The notes: a model not told the origin generated them from the sequence alone. 31,524 nt of DNA from CAYRKT01 sp964425005 (GCA_964425005.1 CAYRKT010000013.1:1-31524), one strand, 5' to 3'; positions 7,754 through 15,043 are shown, counted from the stretch's first letter. Numbers and translations are program-made.

Positions 7754-8515
7754 TTGAGGGCTTTCAGCGAGGAGGACTTGAGGAGGGTCGTGGAGGAGGT
7801 CTTGAGGGAGCTCGGCCGTAGGGGTACGGGGACCGAGCCGCCGAGGGGGGTGAGGGGCAAGCTCCTGGTCTTCTTCACGGGGGCGCCTGGACTCCTGGAG
7901 GGGGCCATGTCGTCCCTCAGGAGGCTCTCCTCATGCTTCGAGCTGGCGGTGGGGAGGTCGAGGGCCGCCTCCTCCATGGCCGAGTTCGAGGGCCTGGAGG
8001 GGAAGCTCGGAGCGCGGCCGCTTGACCTGGAAGATCTCTACGGGGAGCTTTCCTCCGCCGAGGGGCTGGTGCTCCCCACGCTCACCCAGAACACGGCGGC
8101 CAAGGTGGCCTTCGGGATGAGGGATTGTCCGGGAAGCGAGCTCGCGGCCTGCGCCCTCCTGATGGGAAAGAGGGTGGTGGCCTCCAGGGAGTCGCTGGAG
8201 GCGGCCTCGGTCGGCTCCCCCTATGGGAGGCTTCTCTCGGAGATATCCGGAAGGCTGACCGAGCTGGGGGTCTTGCTCCTTCCCGCTTCTAGGTTGGACG
8301 AGCCCTTCCTGGGCCCGATGGGTGAGGGGTTGCCTCCATCCCGGGGCGAGGAAGAGGTCCTGGAAGGTGGTCTTTTGACGGAGGAGATGGCCAAAGGTCT
8401 CGTCTCGTCAGGGGTCAGGAGGGTGCTGCTCAAGGGGAGGGTTCTGGTCACCCCTCTGGCGATGGACCTCCTGAGGGAGCACCGGGTGGAGCTCGTGGGG
8501 GTGGGCGGTCGATGA
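7754..8515 (+). CDS. BMC-associated HFCD-type flavoprotein with encapsulation helix
   Basis: A 253-residue protein. Residues 1-22 (FSEEDLRRVVEEVLRELGRR) form an encapsulation-type amphipathic helix like those of EutC and PduL, which predicts that it is cargo. The middle resembles the HFCD flavoprotein fold: KLLVFFTGAPGLLEGAMSSL for the first strand/loop, then LPTLTQNTAAKVAFGMRDC, close to the NT.AK.A.G.D flavin-binding motif. The C-terminal 45 residues (LLTEEMAKGLVSSGVRRVLL, VLVTPLAMDLLREHRVELVG) repeat the module found at the N-terminus of EutT. The substrate is unknown; a redox or flavin-supply role for the cobalamin branch is inferred from neighbours. The start is TTG 7754. Confidence 0.75.
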   Translation: MRAFSEEDLRRVVEEVLRELGRRGTGTEPPRGVRGKLLVFFTGAPGLLEGAMSSLRRLSSCFELAVGRSRAASSMAEFEGLEGKLGARPLDLEDLYGELSSAEGLVLPTLTQNTAAKVAFGMRDCPGSELAACALLMGKRVVASRESLEAASVGSPYGRLLSEISGRLTELGVLLLPASRLDEPFLGPMGEGLPPSRGEEEVLEGGLLTEEMAKGLVSSGVRRVLLKGRVLVTPLAMDLLREHRVELVGVGGR

Positions 8516-8787
8516 TGGTGGCCAGGGTGATAGGGAACGTGTGGGCCACCCGGAAGGAGGAGAGCTTGAGGGGCTACAAGCTGCTGGTGGTCAGGCAGGT
8601 GGACGAGCGGGCCCAGATGGTGGGAGAGCCCCTGGTGGCGGTCGACCTAATAGGGGCCGGGGTGGGGGAGCTGGTCCTGGTTACCACCGGGAGCTCCGCC
8701 AGGAAGATCCAAAGCGGCGAGGAGTCCCCCATAGACGCCGCCGTGGTGGGGATAGTCGACTCCATGGACGTGGAGCTTTCGAGGTGA
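8512..8787 (+). CDS. eutN: EutN/CcmL-type pentameric BMC vertex protein
   Basis: A 91-residue BMC-P protein that caps the vertices of the polyhedral shell. Recognisable parts are MVARVIGNVWATRKEESLRG at the N-terminus, KLLVVRQVD, then VDLIGAGVGELVLVTTGSSA and ESPIDAAVVGIVDSM at the C-terminus, all standard for EutN/CcmL. ATG 8512 overlaps the upstream stop (ATGA), indicating translational coupling; ATG 8515 is also in frame. Confidence 0.96.
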   Translation: MMVARVIGNVWATRKEESLRGYKLLVVRQVDERAQMVGEPLVAVDLIGAGVGELVLVTTGSSARKIQSGEESPIDAAVVGIVDSMDVELSR

Positions 8788-8794
8788 TGGGGCC

Positions 8795-10120
8795 GTGGAT
8801 CTGGCTTTGCTCCTGAGGGAGAAGGGGGTCGTGGGGGCTGGAGGGGCTGGCTTCCCCACCTACGCCAAGCTCAGGAGGGAGGGCATAAGGGTCTACGTGG
8901 TGAACGGCGCCGAGTGCGAGCCCCTCCTCTGGGTGAGCAAGGAGCTTCTGCGGACAAGGGCTAAGGAGGTGCTCCAGGGGCTTAAGGTGCTCTGCGACTA
9001 CACCGGGGCGACCAGAGGGGTGGTGGCCCTTAAGGGGAAGCACAGGGAGGTGGTCGAGGCCTTGAGGCGCGAGATCGCCCTGGGGGGCTATCCCTTCGAG
9101 GTCTTCGAGTGCGGGGACTACTACCCGGAGGGGGACGAGCACGTCCTGGTCTACGAGCTCCTCGGCAGGCCCATACCCCCGATGGGCATACCCATATCCC
9201 TCGGGGCTGTGGTCAACAACGTGGAGACCGTCTACAACGTGTATCGGGCCGTCTTCGAGGGGCGTCCAGTGGTGGAGAAGTTCCTCACCGTAGGGGGGGA
9301 CGTGGAGAGGCCCGTGACCGTCAAGGTCCCCGTGGGGATGAGGTTCGGCGACCTCCTCAGGGCCCTGGGGGTCAGCTTCGAGGGCAAGGTGCTGGTGGAG
9401 GGAGGGCCGGTGACCGGGAGGCCCGTCTCCCCCGATAGCCCCGTTACCCGAACGAGCGGCGGGGTACTGGTCTTCCCGCAGGGGCATCCCGCGGTGGCCC
9501 AGTCCACCGCCAGGCTGGAGTGGATCCTGAGGAGGGCCAGGACCTGTTGCATCCAGTGCAGGTACTGCACCGAGCAGTGTCCCAGGTACCTCCTGGGGCA
9601 CGACCTCCAGCCCCATCGGATCATGAACGCGATGGCCTTCGGGGTGGTGGGTAACGTCCGCAGGACGGCCCAGCTCTGCTCCGAGTGCGGGGTCTGCGAG
9701 GTCTACTCCTGCCCGCAGGGCCTCTCCCCCAGGCTGGTGAACCGCTACCTGAAGGGGGAGCTTTCGAGGCAGGGGCAGAGGTACGAGCCCCCTGCGGGGG
9801 AGACGGTGGCCAGGGATGACAGGGAGCACCGCAAGGTCCCCACCGACAGGCTGAAGGCCAGGATGGGCTTGAAGGGCTTCGACCGATACGCGCCGCTGTC
9901 GGATGAGCCCATCGACGCGAGGGAGGTGGTCCTCCCGATGAAGCAGCACATAGGAGCCCCTGCCGTTCCGGTCGTCCTGGAGGGGGACCTGGTGGAGGTG
10001 GGCCAGGTGGTGGGCAGGGCCCCGGAGGGGGCCCTGGGGGTGGACGTCCACTCCAGCATCTCGGGCAGGGTGGTCTACGCCTCCGGGGAAGCGGTGGTGG
10101 TCAGGAGGGAAGGGGCATGA
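8795..10120 (+). CDS. pduS: PduS-like flavin/Fe-S cobalamin reductase (RnfC-like)
   Basis: A 441-residue protein in the RnfC/NuoF-like family and close to PduS in length (about 451). The N-terminus VGAGGAGFPTYAKL and YVVNGAECEPLL give the NADH/FMN-binding part; GGPVTGRPVSPDSPVTRTSG belongs to the SLBB-like region. Two 4Fe-4S motifs follow: CIQCRYCTEQCP (Cys252, 255, 258, 262) and CSECGVCEVYSCP (Cys295, 298, 301, 306). In the pdu system PduS reduces cob(III)alamin for the adenosyltransferase; here EutT would be the recipient (inference). The start is GTG 8795. pduT follows with an ATGA overlap, so the pair is translationally coupled. Confidence 0.93.
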   Translation: MDLALLLREKGVVGAGGAGFPTYAKLRREGIRVYVVNGAECEPLLWVSKELLRTRAKEVLQGLKVLCDYTGATRGVVALKGKHREVVEALRREIALGGYPFEVFECGDYYPEGDEHVLVYELLGRPIPPMGIPISLGAVVNNVETVYNVYRAVFEGRPVVEKFLTVGGDVERPVTVKVPVGMRFGDLLRALGVSFEGKVLVEGGPVTGRPVSPDSPVTRTSGGVLVFPQGHPAVAQSTARLEWILRRARTCCIQCRYCTEQCPRYLLGHDLQPHRIMNAMAFGVVGNVRRTAQLCSECGVCEVYSCPQGLSPRLVNRYLKGELSRQGQRYEPPAGETVARDDREHRKVPTDRLKARMGLKGFDRYAPLSDEPIDAREVVLPMKQHIGAPAVPVVLEGDLVEVGQVVGRAPEGALGVDVHSSISGRVVYASGEAVVVRREGA

Positions 10121-10674
10121 GCAGGGCCATAGGGGTTCTGGAGAGCATAAGCATAGCCCGAGGTATAGAGGCGGCGGACGCCATGGTGAAGGCGGCTCCC
10201 ATAAGGCTGTATCTCGCTAAGACCATATGCCCCGGCAAGTTCCTGGCTATGGTGGGGGGTGATGTGGCGGCGGTGGAGAGCTCCATCTCCAGGGGCGTTG
10301 AGGTGCTGGGGGAGTACGAGGCCGACGCGGTGGTCATCCCAAACGTCCACGAGTCGGTCCTGCTGGCCCTGGAGGGTTTGACCGAGCTGAAGGAGTTCGC
10401 CGCCAGCTGGGCCCTCGGGGTCATAGAGACCTTCACCGTGGTGGCCTGCGTCCACGCGGCCGACGCGGCCGTCAAGGCGGGGGGGGTCCACCTCCTGGAG
10501 GTCAGGCCGGCGGTGGGGTTGGGTGGCAAGTCCTTCGCGAGCATGATAGGGGACGTTAGCGCTGTGGAGTCCGCCGTGGAGGCGGGCTTGAGAAGGGTCT
10601 CCGGGGAGGGCATGGTGCTCTCCACCTCGGTGATACCCCACATCTCCAGGGAGGTACTGGGAAGCCTTCTCTAG
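10117..10674 (+). CDS. pduT: PduT-like tandem BMC shell protein with [4Fe-4S]-ligating cysteine
   Basis: A 185-residue protein with two consecutive BMC domains (residues 2-90, SRAIGVLESISIARGIEAAD; and 97-183, WALGVIETFTVVACVHAADA). Cys38 lies in TICPGKF, the exact position of the cysteine that coordinates a [4Fe-4S] cluster at the three-fold axis in PduT. The cluster is therefore expected in the trimer pore, where it could pass electrons across the shell, plausibly to or from PduS encoded just upstream. Start ATG 10117 overlaps the pduS stop. Confidence 0.94.
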   Translation: MSRAIGVLESISIARGIEAADAMVKAAPIRLYLAKTICPGKFLAMVGGDVAAVESSISRGVEVLGEYEADAVVIPNVHESVLLALEGLTELKEFAASWALGVIETFTVVACVHAADAAVKAGGVHLLEVRPAVGLGGKSFASMIGDVSAVESAVEAGLRRVSGEGMVLSTSVIPHISREVLGSLL

Positions 10675-10691
10675 GGGGAGGGGGTGAGGCG

Positions 10692-10985
10692 ATGGGGAAG
10701 AGGGTTTTGACCAGGAGGGACCTGGAGGAGGTCTACTACGGAGGCGGCAGGACGGTCCTGCTGGAGAGGGACTGCGTGGTCCCCCCCGGGGTGATGGACC
10801 TGGCGAGATCGCTGGGGGTCAGGCTCCTGCGCTTCGGGACCCCTCAGTTCGAGGAGGCCCTGGGGGGTATGCTGTCGGACATGGGGCTCGAGGGGGAGGC
10901 ATTGAAGGCCGTGAGGTCCAGGCTTAGCGAGCTTCTCGGAGGAGGTGATGGGGGGAAGAAGGGCGGTCTTGATCTGGAGGGTTAG
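10692..10985 (+). CDS. Stand-alone EutQ/EutT N-terminal-like domain protein
   Basis: A 97-residue acidic protein. Residues 4-50 (VLTRRDLEEVYYGGG, ERDCVVPPGVMDLARSLG, VRLLRFG) align by eye with the N-terminus of EutT in this operon (VLTEVDLRNEL, VVPPGTILTPAARSFL) and with the N-terminal region of EutQ as I remember it (LITANDIREAHARGEQ). The cupin domain of EutQ is absent; instead a short helix ALKAVRSRLSELLGG precedes a Gly-rich tail. I know no function. As the module occurs in three proteins of this locus, it may be a docking or scaffold element. The start is ATG 10692 with GGGGTGAGGC upstream. Confidence 0.65.
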   Translation: MGKRVLTRRDLEEVYYGGGRTVLLERDCVVPPGVMDLARSLGVRLLRFGTPQFEEALGGMLSDMGLEGEALKAVRSRLSELLGGGDGGKKGGLDLEG

Positions 10986-11004
10986 GGTTTGGGCTGGGTG
11001 TCCT

Positions 11005-11026
11005 GGGCTTCGTCCGAAGGCTTTTT
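11005..11026 (+). terminator. Possible intrinsic terminator/attenuator before eutM2
   Basis: In the 58-base gap after the stand-alone module gene, CTTCG (11008-11012) pairs with CGAAG (11015-11019), and GCTTTTT follows. The stem is short with a two-base loop and an adjacent G-G mismatch, but the T run (11022-11026) is unusual in this GC-rich operon. It could be a regulated attenuator for eutM2-eutH-eutP. eut operons of Firmicutes use EutV antitermination at such sites; no clear paired ANTAR hairpins are visible here. Confidence 0.35.
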
Positions 11027-11043
11027 AGAAGGGGTGATAGGAG

Positions 11044-11337
11044 GTGTCGAGGGATTACCAGATAGCCCTTGGGATGATCGAGACCAAAGGTTTGGTGGGC
11101 TCGATAGAGGCGGCGGACGCCATGGTGAAGGCGGCCAACGTCCACCTGATAGGCAAGGAGCACGTGGGCGGAGGGCTCGTGGTGGTCATGGTGAGGGGAG
11201 ATGTGGGGGCGGTTAAAGCCGCCGTGGACGCAGGCGCTGCGGCCGCATCGCGGGTGGGGGAGCTGGTATCCGTTCACGTGATCCCCAGGCCGCACCCGGA
11301 GGTGGAGGCCATCCTCCCCAGGTCCGGCGGCGAGTGA
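11044..11337 (+). CDS. eutM: EutM-type hexameric BMC shell protein, copy 2
   Basis: A 97-residue BMC-H shell protein almost the same as copy 1 at 5179-5487: YQIALGMIETKGLV, EAADAMVKAANVHLIGKE and SVHVIPRPHPEVEAILP. Differences cluster at the N-terminus (VSRDYQ), the segment after the pore loop (GGGLVVVMV against GGGYVTVMV) and the C-terminal tail (RSGGE). Mixed hexamers or two pore types are possible. The start is GTG 11044; AAGGGG at 11029-11034 is at a workable distance, while an AGGAGG at 11039-11044 overlaps the start itself, so the exact start is less certain. Confidence 0.93.
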   Translation: MSRDYQIALGMIETKGLVGSIEAADAMVKAANVHLIGKEHVGGGLVVVMVRGDVGAVKAAVDAGAAAASRVGELVSVHVIPRPHPEVEAILPRSGGE

Positions 11338-11367
11338 GGCCTTTCTCTCCCTGAGGGGGTGTCTTAG

Positions 11368-12453
11368 TTGGCGGCCATAAACCAGTGGATAGTCAACGTG
11401 ATGGTTCTGTTCATGCTCATAGGCGCGGTGGACAGGATATTGGGCAACAGGTTCGGCTACGGCGAGAAGTTCGAGGAGGGGTTTAACGCCATGGGTGCCC
11501 TGGCCCTGGCGATGGTGGGGGTGGTCTCCCTGGCCCCAGCCCTGGCCAAGGTGCTTCAGCCCGTGGTGGTGCCCATCTACACGGCTCTGGGGGCTGACCC
11601 GGCGATGTTCGCCACCACCCTCTTGGCCAACGACATGGGGGGGTATCCGCTCGCCATGCAGCTGGCCCAGAGCAAGGAGGCGGGGCTCTTCGCCGGGCTG
11701 ATCCTCGGGGCTATGATGGGGCCGACCATAGTCTTCACCATCCCTGTGGCCCTTGGGATAATCAGGAAGGAGGACCACGGCGCGCTGGCCACCGGCGTGC
11801 TGGCCGGCATGATCACCATCCCCATAGGCTGCTTCGCCGGTGGGGTTGTGGCCGGTTTCCCCATGGGCATGATCCTCAGAAACCTGATCCCCATAACCAT
11901 AGTCTCCGTCCTGATAGCCATAGGCCTCTGGACGATACCCGGCAAGATGATATCTGGGTTTAAGAAGTTCGGGACCTTCGTGGTGGCCATGATCACCGTG
12001 GGGCTCGCCTCCGCGATAGTGGAGACCCTGACGGGCATAGTGATAATCCCCGGCATGGCGCCCATATGGGATGGGATCCAGATCATAGGGGCCATAGCCA
12101 TAATGCTCGCTGGCGCTTTCCCGCTGGTCAACTTCCTGACCAGGACCTTCCAGAAGCCCCTCATGGGCCTGGGCAAGATGCTAGGGGTGAACGACAAGGC
12201 CGCCGCTGGGTTCGTCGCCACCTTGGCCAACAACATACCCATGTTTCAGATCCTCCACGAGATGGACGAGAGGGGCAAGGTCTTGAACGTGGCCTTCGCC
12301 GTGAGCGCCGCCTTCACCTTCGGCGACCACCTGGGTTTCACCGCTGGCGTGGCCAAGGAGATGATCTTCCCCATGATAGTGGGCAAGCTCACTGCCGGCA
12401 TAACCGCGGTGATGGTGGCGACCCTCTTCGCCCCCAAGAGCTCCGGCAGGTGA
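11368..12453 (+). CDS. eutH: EutH ethanolamine permease
   Basis: A 361-residue, very hydrophobic inner-membrane protein with about ten or eleven predicted membrane segments. It begins AAINQWIVNVMVLFMLIGAV and contains EutH-typical LLANDMGGYPLAMQLA and the polar turn FGDHLGFTAGVAKEM near the C-terminus. EutH mediates ethanolamine entry, which matters when external ethanolamine is scarce or protonated. The start is TTG 11368 with GAGGGGG upstream. It lies 30 bases after eutM2 and just before eutP. Confidence 0.95.
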   Translation: MAAINQWIVNVMVLFMLIGAVDRILGNRFGYGEKFEEGFNAMGALALAMVGVVSLAPALAKVLQPVVVPIYTALGADPAMFATTLLANDMGGYPLAMQLAQSKEAGLFAGLILGAMMGPTIVFTIPVALGIIRKEDHGALATGVLAGMITIPIGCFAGGVVAGFPMGMILRNLIPITIVSVLIAIGLWTIPGKMISGFKKFGTFVVAMITVGLASAIVETLTGIVIIPGMAPIWDGIQIIGAIAIMLAGAFPLVNFLTRTFQKPLMGLGKMLGVNDKAAAGFVATLANNIPMFQILHEMDERGKVLNVAFAVSAAFTFGDHLGFTAGVAKEMIFPMIVGKLTAGITAVMVATLFAPKSSGR

Positions 12454-12457
12454 CCCC

Positions 12458-12916
12458 TTGCCGAGGAGGGTATTGCTGGTAGGCCCATCAGGGGCCGGGA
12501 AGAGCACGCTGGTCATGGCTCTGCTGGGGCTGGACCCGAGGGCGGCCAGGAAAACCCAGGCCCTGGAGCTCGTCTGCGGGCCTGGGTCCTGCTTTGAGGT
12601 GCTGGACACCCCCGGCGAGTACGTGGAGATAAGGAGGCTAAACTACGTCTTGCTGGAGGAGGCGAGGGGCGCGGACCTGGTACTCCTGGTGCAGGATGCC
12701 ACCAGCGACAGGCCCGCGGCTCCTCCGGGCTTCTGCGCCGCCGTGGGCTCGCGCTGCGCGGGGGTGATAAACAAGGTGGACGCCGAGGGCGCTGACGTCG
12801 CGAGGGCGAGGCTCTTCCTGGGGCAGGCGGGCGTCAGGGAGGAGGACGTCTACCTGGTGTCGGCCTTGAGGGGAGACGGCCTGGAGGAGCTCAGGGCTCT
12901 GGTGCTGGGGGGCTGA
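12458..12916 (+). CDS. eutP: EutP/PduV-like small GTPase
   Basis: A 152-residue Ras-like P-loop protein. The G1 loop is GPSGAGKSTL (residues 9-18), G3 is DTPGEY and the base-recognition motif is NKVD. EutP/PduV proteins associate with compartments; acetate kinase activity has been reported for EutP of Salmonella, which would let it act after PduL on acetyl-phosphate. Which activity applies here cannot be read from sequence. TTG 12458 gives the usual short N-terminus (LPRRVLLVG); no strong SD is visible, suggesting coupling to eutH, which ends four bases upstream. Last gene of the operon. Confidence 0.9.
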   Translation: MPRRVLLVGPSGAGKSTLVMALLGLDPRAARKTQALELVCGPGSCFEVLDTPGEYVEIRRLNYVLLEEARGADLVLLVQDATSDRPAAPPGFCAAVGSRCAGVINKVDAEGADVARARLFLGQAGVREEDVYLVSALRGDGLEELRALVLGG

Positions 12917-12927
12917 GTCGAGGGTGC

Positions 12928-12959
12928 TGGGCCTTAGACCCCTCGGGGTCTAAGGCCCA
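12928..12959 (+). terminator. Hairpin between convergent eutP and chemotaxis gene
   Basis: A perfect 15-bp inverted repeat (arms 12928-12942 and 12945-12959) with a two-base centre lies 12 bases after the eutP stop and 19 bases before the stop of the opposing chemotaxis gene. No T run follows on either strand, so it may act in both directions as a hairpin block or Rho-assisted terminator. Confidence 0.75.
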
Positions 12960-12978
12960 ACCCATCCAGCTTCCGCCC

Positions 12979-15043
12979 TCACAGGGGCCTTATGGACCTC
13001 TGGGATCCATCCCTCTTGAAGAAGGTCATCTGCTCGGAGAGGACCTTCGCCACCTCCGAGAGGCGTGCGCTCGCCTCCTTGACCCTCTCCGCGGCGAGCC
13101 TCTGCCCCTCTAGGGCTGCGGATATGTCGCCCATCTGGCTGGAGACCGAGACCACCACCGAGGCGCTCACGTCCATGGCCCTGGCCATCTCGTCGGTGCT
13201 GGCGCTGAGCTGGGACGAGGCGGAGGAGAGCTTCTCCACCAGCTCCGCCACCTCGTCTATCTGGGCCATGACCTCGGAGAACTGGGTCTTGACCACCGCC
13301 GACTGCTCGGCGGCGCTCTGGACCGACCTGGCCGTCTGCGCCGTGGCCCTGGCGGCCTCCTCGGCGCCCTTCTGGATCTCCGATAGCATCTTGGCTATCT
13401 CCTGGGCGGACCTTCGGCTCTCCTCGGCCAGCTTCCTCACCTCGTCGGCCACCACGGCGAACCCCCTTCCCGCCTCGCCCGCCCGGGCGGCCTCTATGGC
13501 GGCGTTGAGGGCGAGCAGGTTCGTCTCCTCGGCTATGGAGCTTATGGCGTTGAGGATCTGGCCTATCCCCCTGGCGCTCTCGCTGAGCCTGGAGACTATC
13601 CCCTCGGTGAGGGCCGACTCGCGCCGCGTCTCCTCCACCGATCTGGCCACCTCCTCCACCAGCTCCTCCCCCCTCCTGGCCGCCTCCCTCGCGGCCGAAG
13701 CCCTGGCCGAGAGGGCCCTGGCCGAGTTGGACAGCTGCTGGCTGCTGGCCGCTATCTCCTCTATGCTGGCGTTCATCTCCTGTATTGAGGCGGAGATGCT
13801 CTGGATCTCGTCCCCTATGCGGGACATCCTGGAGGAGGTGATCTCGTGGGCGTCGGAGGTGGACCTGGAGGCCTCCTCCAGGAGGTTCGACTCCCGCCTT
13901 AGCTCCTCGACGCTCTCGGATATCCTCTGAACCAGGGCCTTCAGCCTCTCGGCGGAGGAGGCCATGGCCCTCCCTATGGCGCAGACCTCGTCGTCGGACT
14001 TGTCGCAGAGGTCCAGGTCCAGCCTCCCCTCGCCGAAGGCCACTGCCGCCCGGGCCAGCTCCTTGACGCGGGAGACGAACCTGCTTAGGGCTGCGAAGAT
14101 CAGGAGCCCGACGAAGGCCACCACCAGGCCCGTGACCGCCACCTGGGTCCTCACTATGCCCCCTACCTGCTCCAGCNNNNNNNNNNNNNNNNNNNNNNNN
14201 NNNNNNNNNNNNNNNNNNNNNNNNNNNNNNNNNNNNNNNNNNNNNNNNNNNNNNNNNNNNNNNNNNNNNNNNNNNNCCAGCTCCGAGAGCTCCCTGTCCC
14301 CCTCGTCCGTGATCTTGAGCTTCATGGCCCTGGCGGAGTCCTCGTGGGCTATGTAGGTGCCGTCCCGGTCCAGCAGGAAGGCCCTGCCGGTCCTGCCCAC
14401 CTTGAGCCCCAGGACGAGCCTCTGGAGGCCAGCCAGGTCTATGTCGCCGGTGCATACGCCCATGAGCTTTCCGTCGGGCCCGTAGAAGGGGACGGAGGCG
14501 GTCACCATCGAGACGTTCACCACCGGATCCACGTAGGCCCCGGACCAGTGGATCCTCCCTCCACCCCTGGCCACCTCGGCGTACCAGGCTTCCTTGTGGA
14601 AGTCCACCTGATCGTACTCGTAGGTGACCTCCACGGAGCCTCCTTTCCTGTAGCCGAAGGGGCCAAATCTCTCGAGTTCAGGCTGGTAGGCCCCTGGCTC
14701 GTACCAGACGCCCCCGCTGAAGGTGTTCTCGCTGGAGGAGACGGCCCTCTTTATGAGCTCCTCCAGCACCTCCCTGGAGGGCCTTCCACCCAATGGCCTC
14801 GACGCTTCTGGCCAGCATCTGGACCACCTTGAGGTGCTCCGCCAGAGCCTTTTCCAGGACGCGGGCGTTGGTCTGCAGGGTGGCTCCTATCCTTCCATCC
14901 TCCTCCGACCTGACCAGGTCGGCCATCCTCTGGTATGAGATGAACGAGAGCAGCGCCATCCCCAGGGCCATGGGACCTATGACCAGGAGCAGGAGCCTGC
15001 TCTTTACGGACGACCTGGTGCTTACCTTGAGATCCTCCGACAC
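12979..15043 (-). pseudogene. Methyl-accepting chemotaxis protein, frameshifted and split by assembly gap
   Basis: The N-terminal part (GTG 15043, SD GGAGGG) has a membrane segment LLLLVIGPMALGMALLSFIS. After 14789-14791 the reading continues in another frame with a dCache-type sensor region (HKEAWYAEVARGGGRIHW, GVCTGDIDLAGL, GRTGRAFLLDRDGTYIAHED). After the N gap come a second membrane segment (VAVTGLVVAFVGLLIFAAL), a HAMP region and a complete signalling domain with the tip EETNLLALNAAIEAARAGEA. Removing one base of the CCC run at 14789-14791 fuses EAI to GGRPSREVLEEL. The break may be a sequencing error next to a bad assembly region. The gap lies between sensor and second membrane segment. 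Confidence 0.85.
14177..14276. other. Assembly gap (100 Ns)
   Basis: Exactly 100 N characters, the conventional placeholder for a gap of unknown length. The flanking chemotaxis-protein frame is preserved across it only by placeholder length. The distal part of a dCache sensor normally needs more residues than the 33 or so implied, so the real gap may be larger. Confidence 0.99.

Noticed and set aside
8681..10051. 456-codon - strand frame opposite pduS
   Set aside because: pduS with two intact Fe-S motifs occupies the + strand; the antisense frame is low-complexity.
10986..11043. EutV-type ANTAR dual hairpin upstream of eutM2
   Set aside because: Only one short stem before the T run is visible, and no pair of AnnGnn hexaloop stems could be found by eye.
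1..12916. Adenosylcobalamin riboswitch controlling the eut operon
   Set aside because: No B12-box-like GCCACTG element was seen in intergenic DNA of this region; the operon leader lies outside the window.
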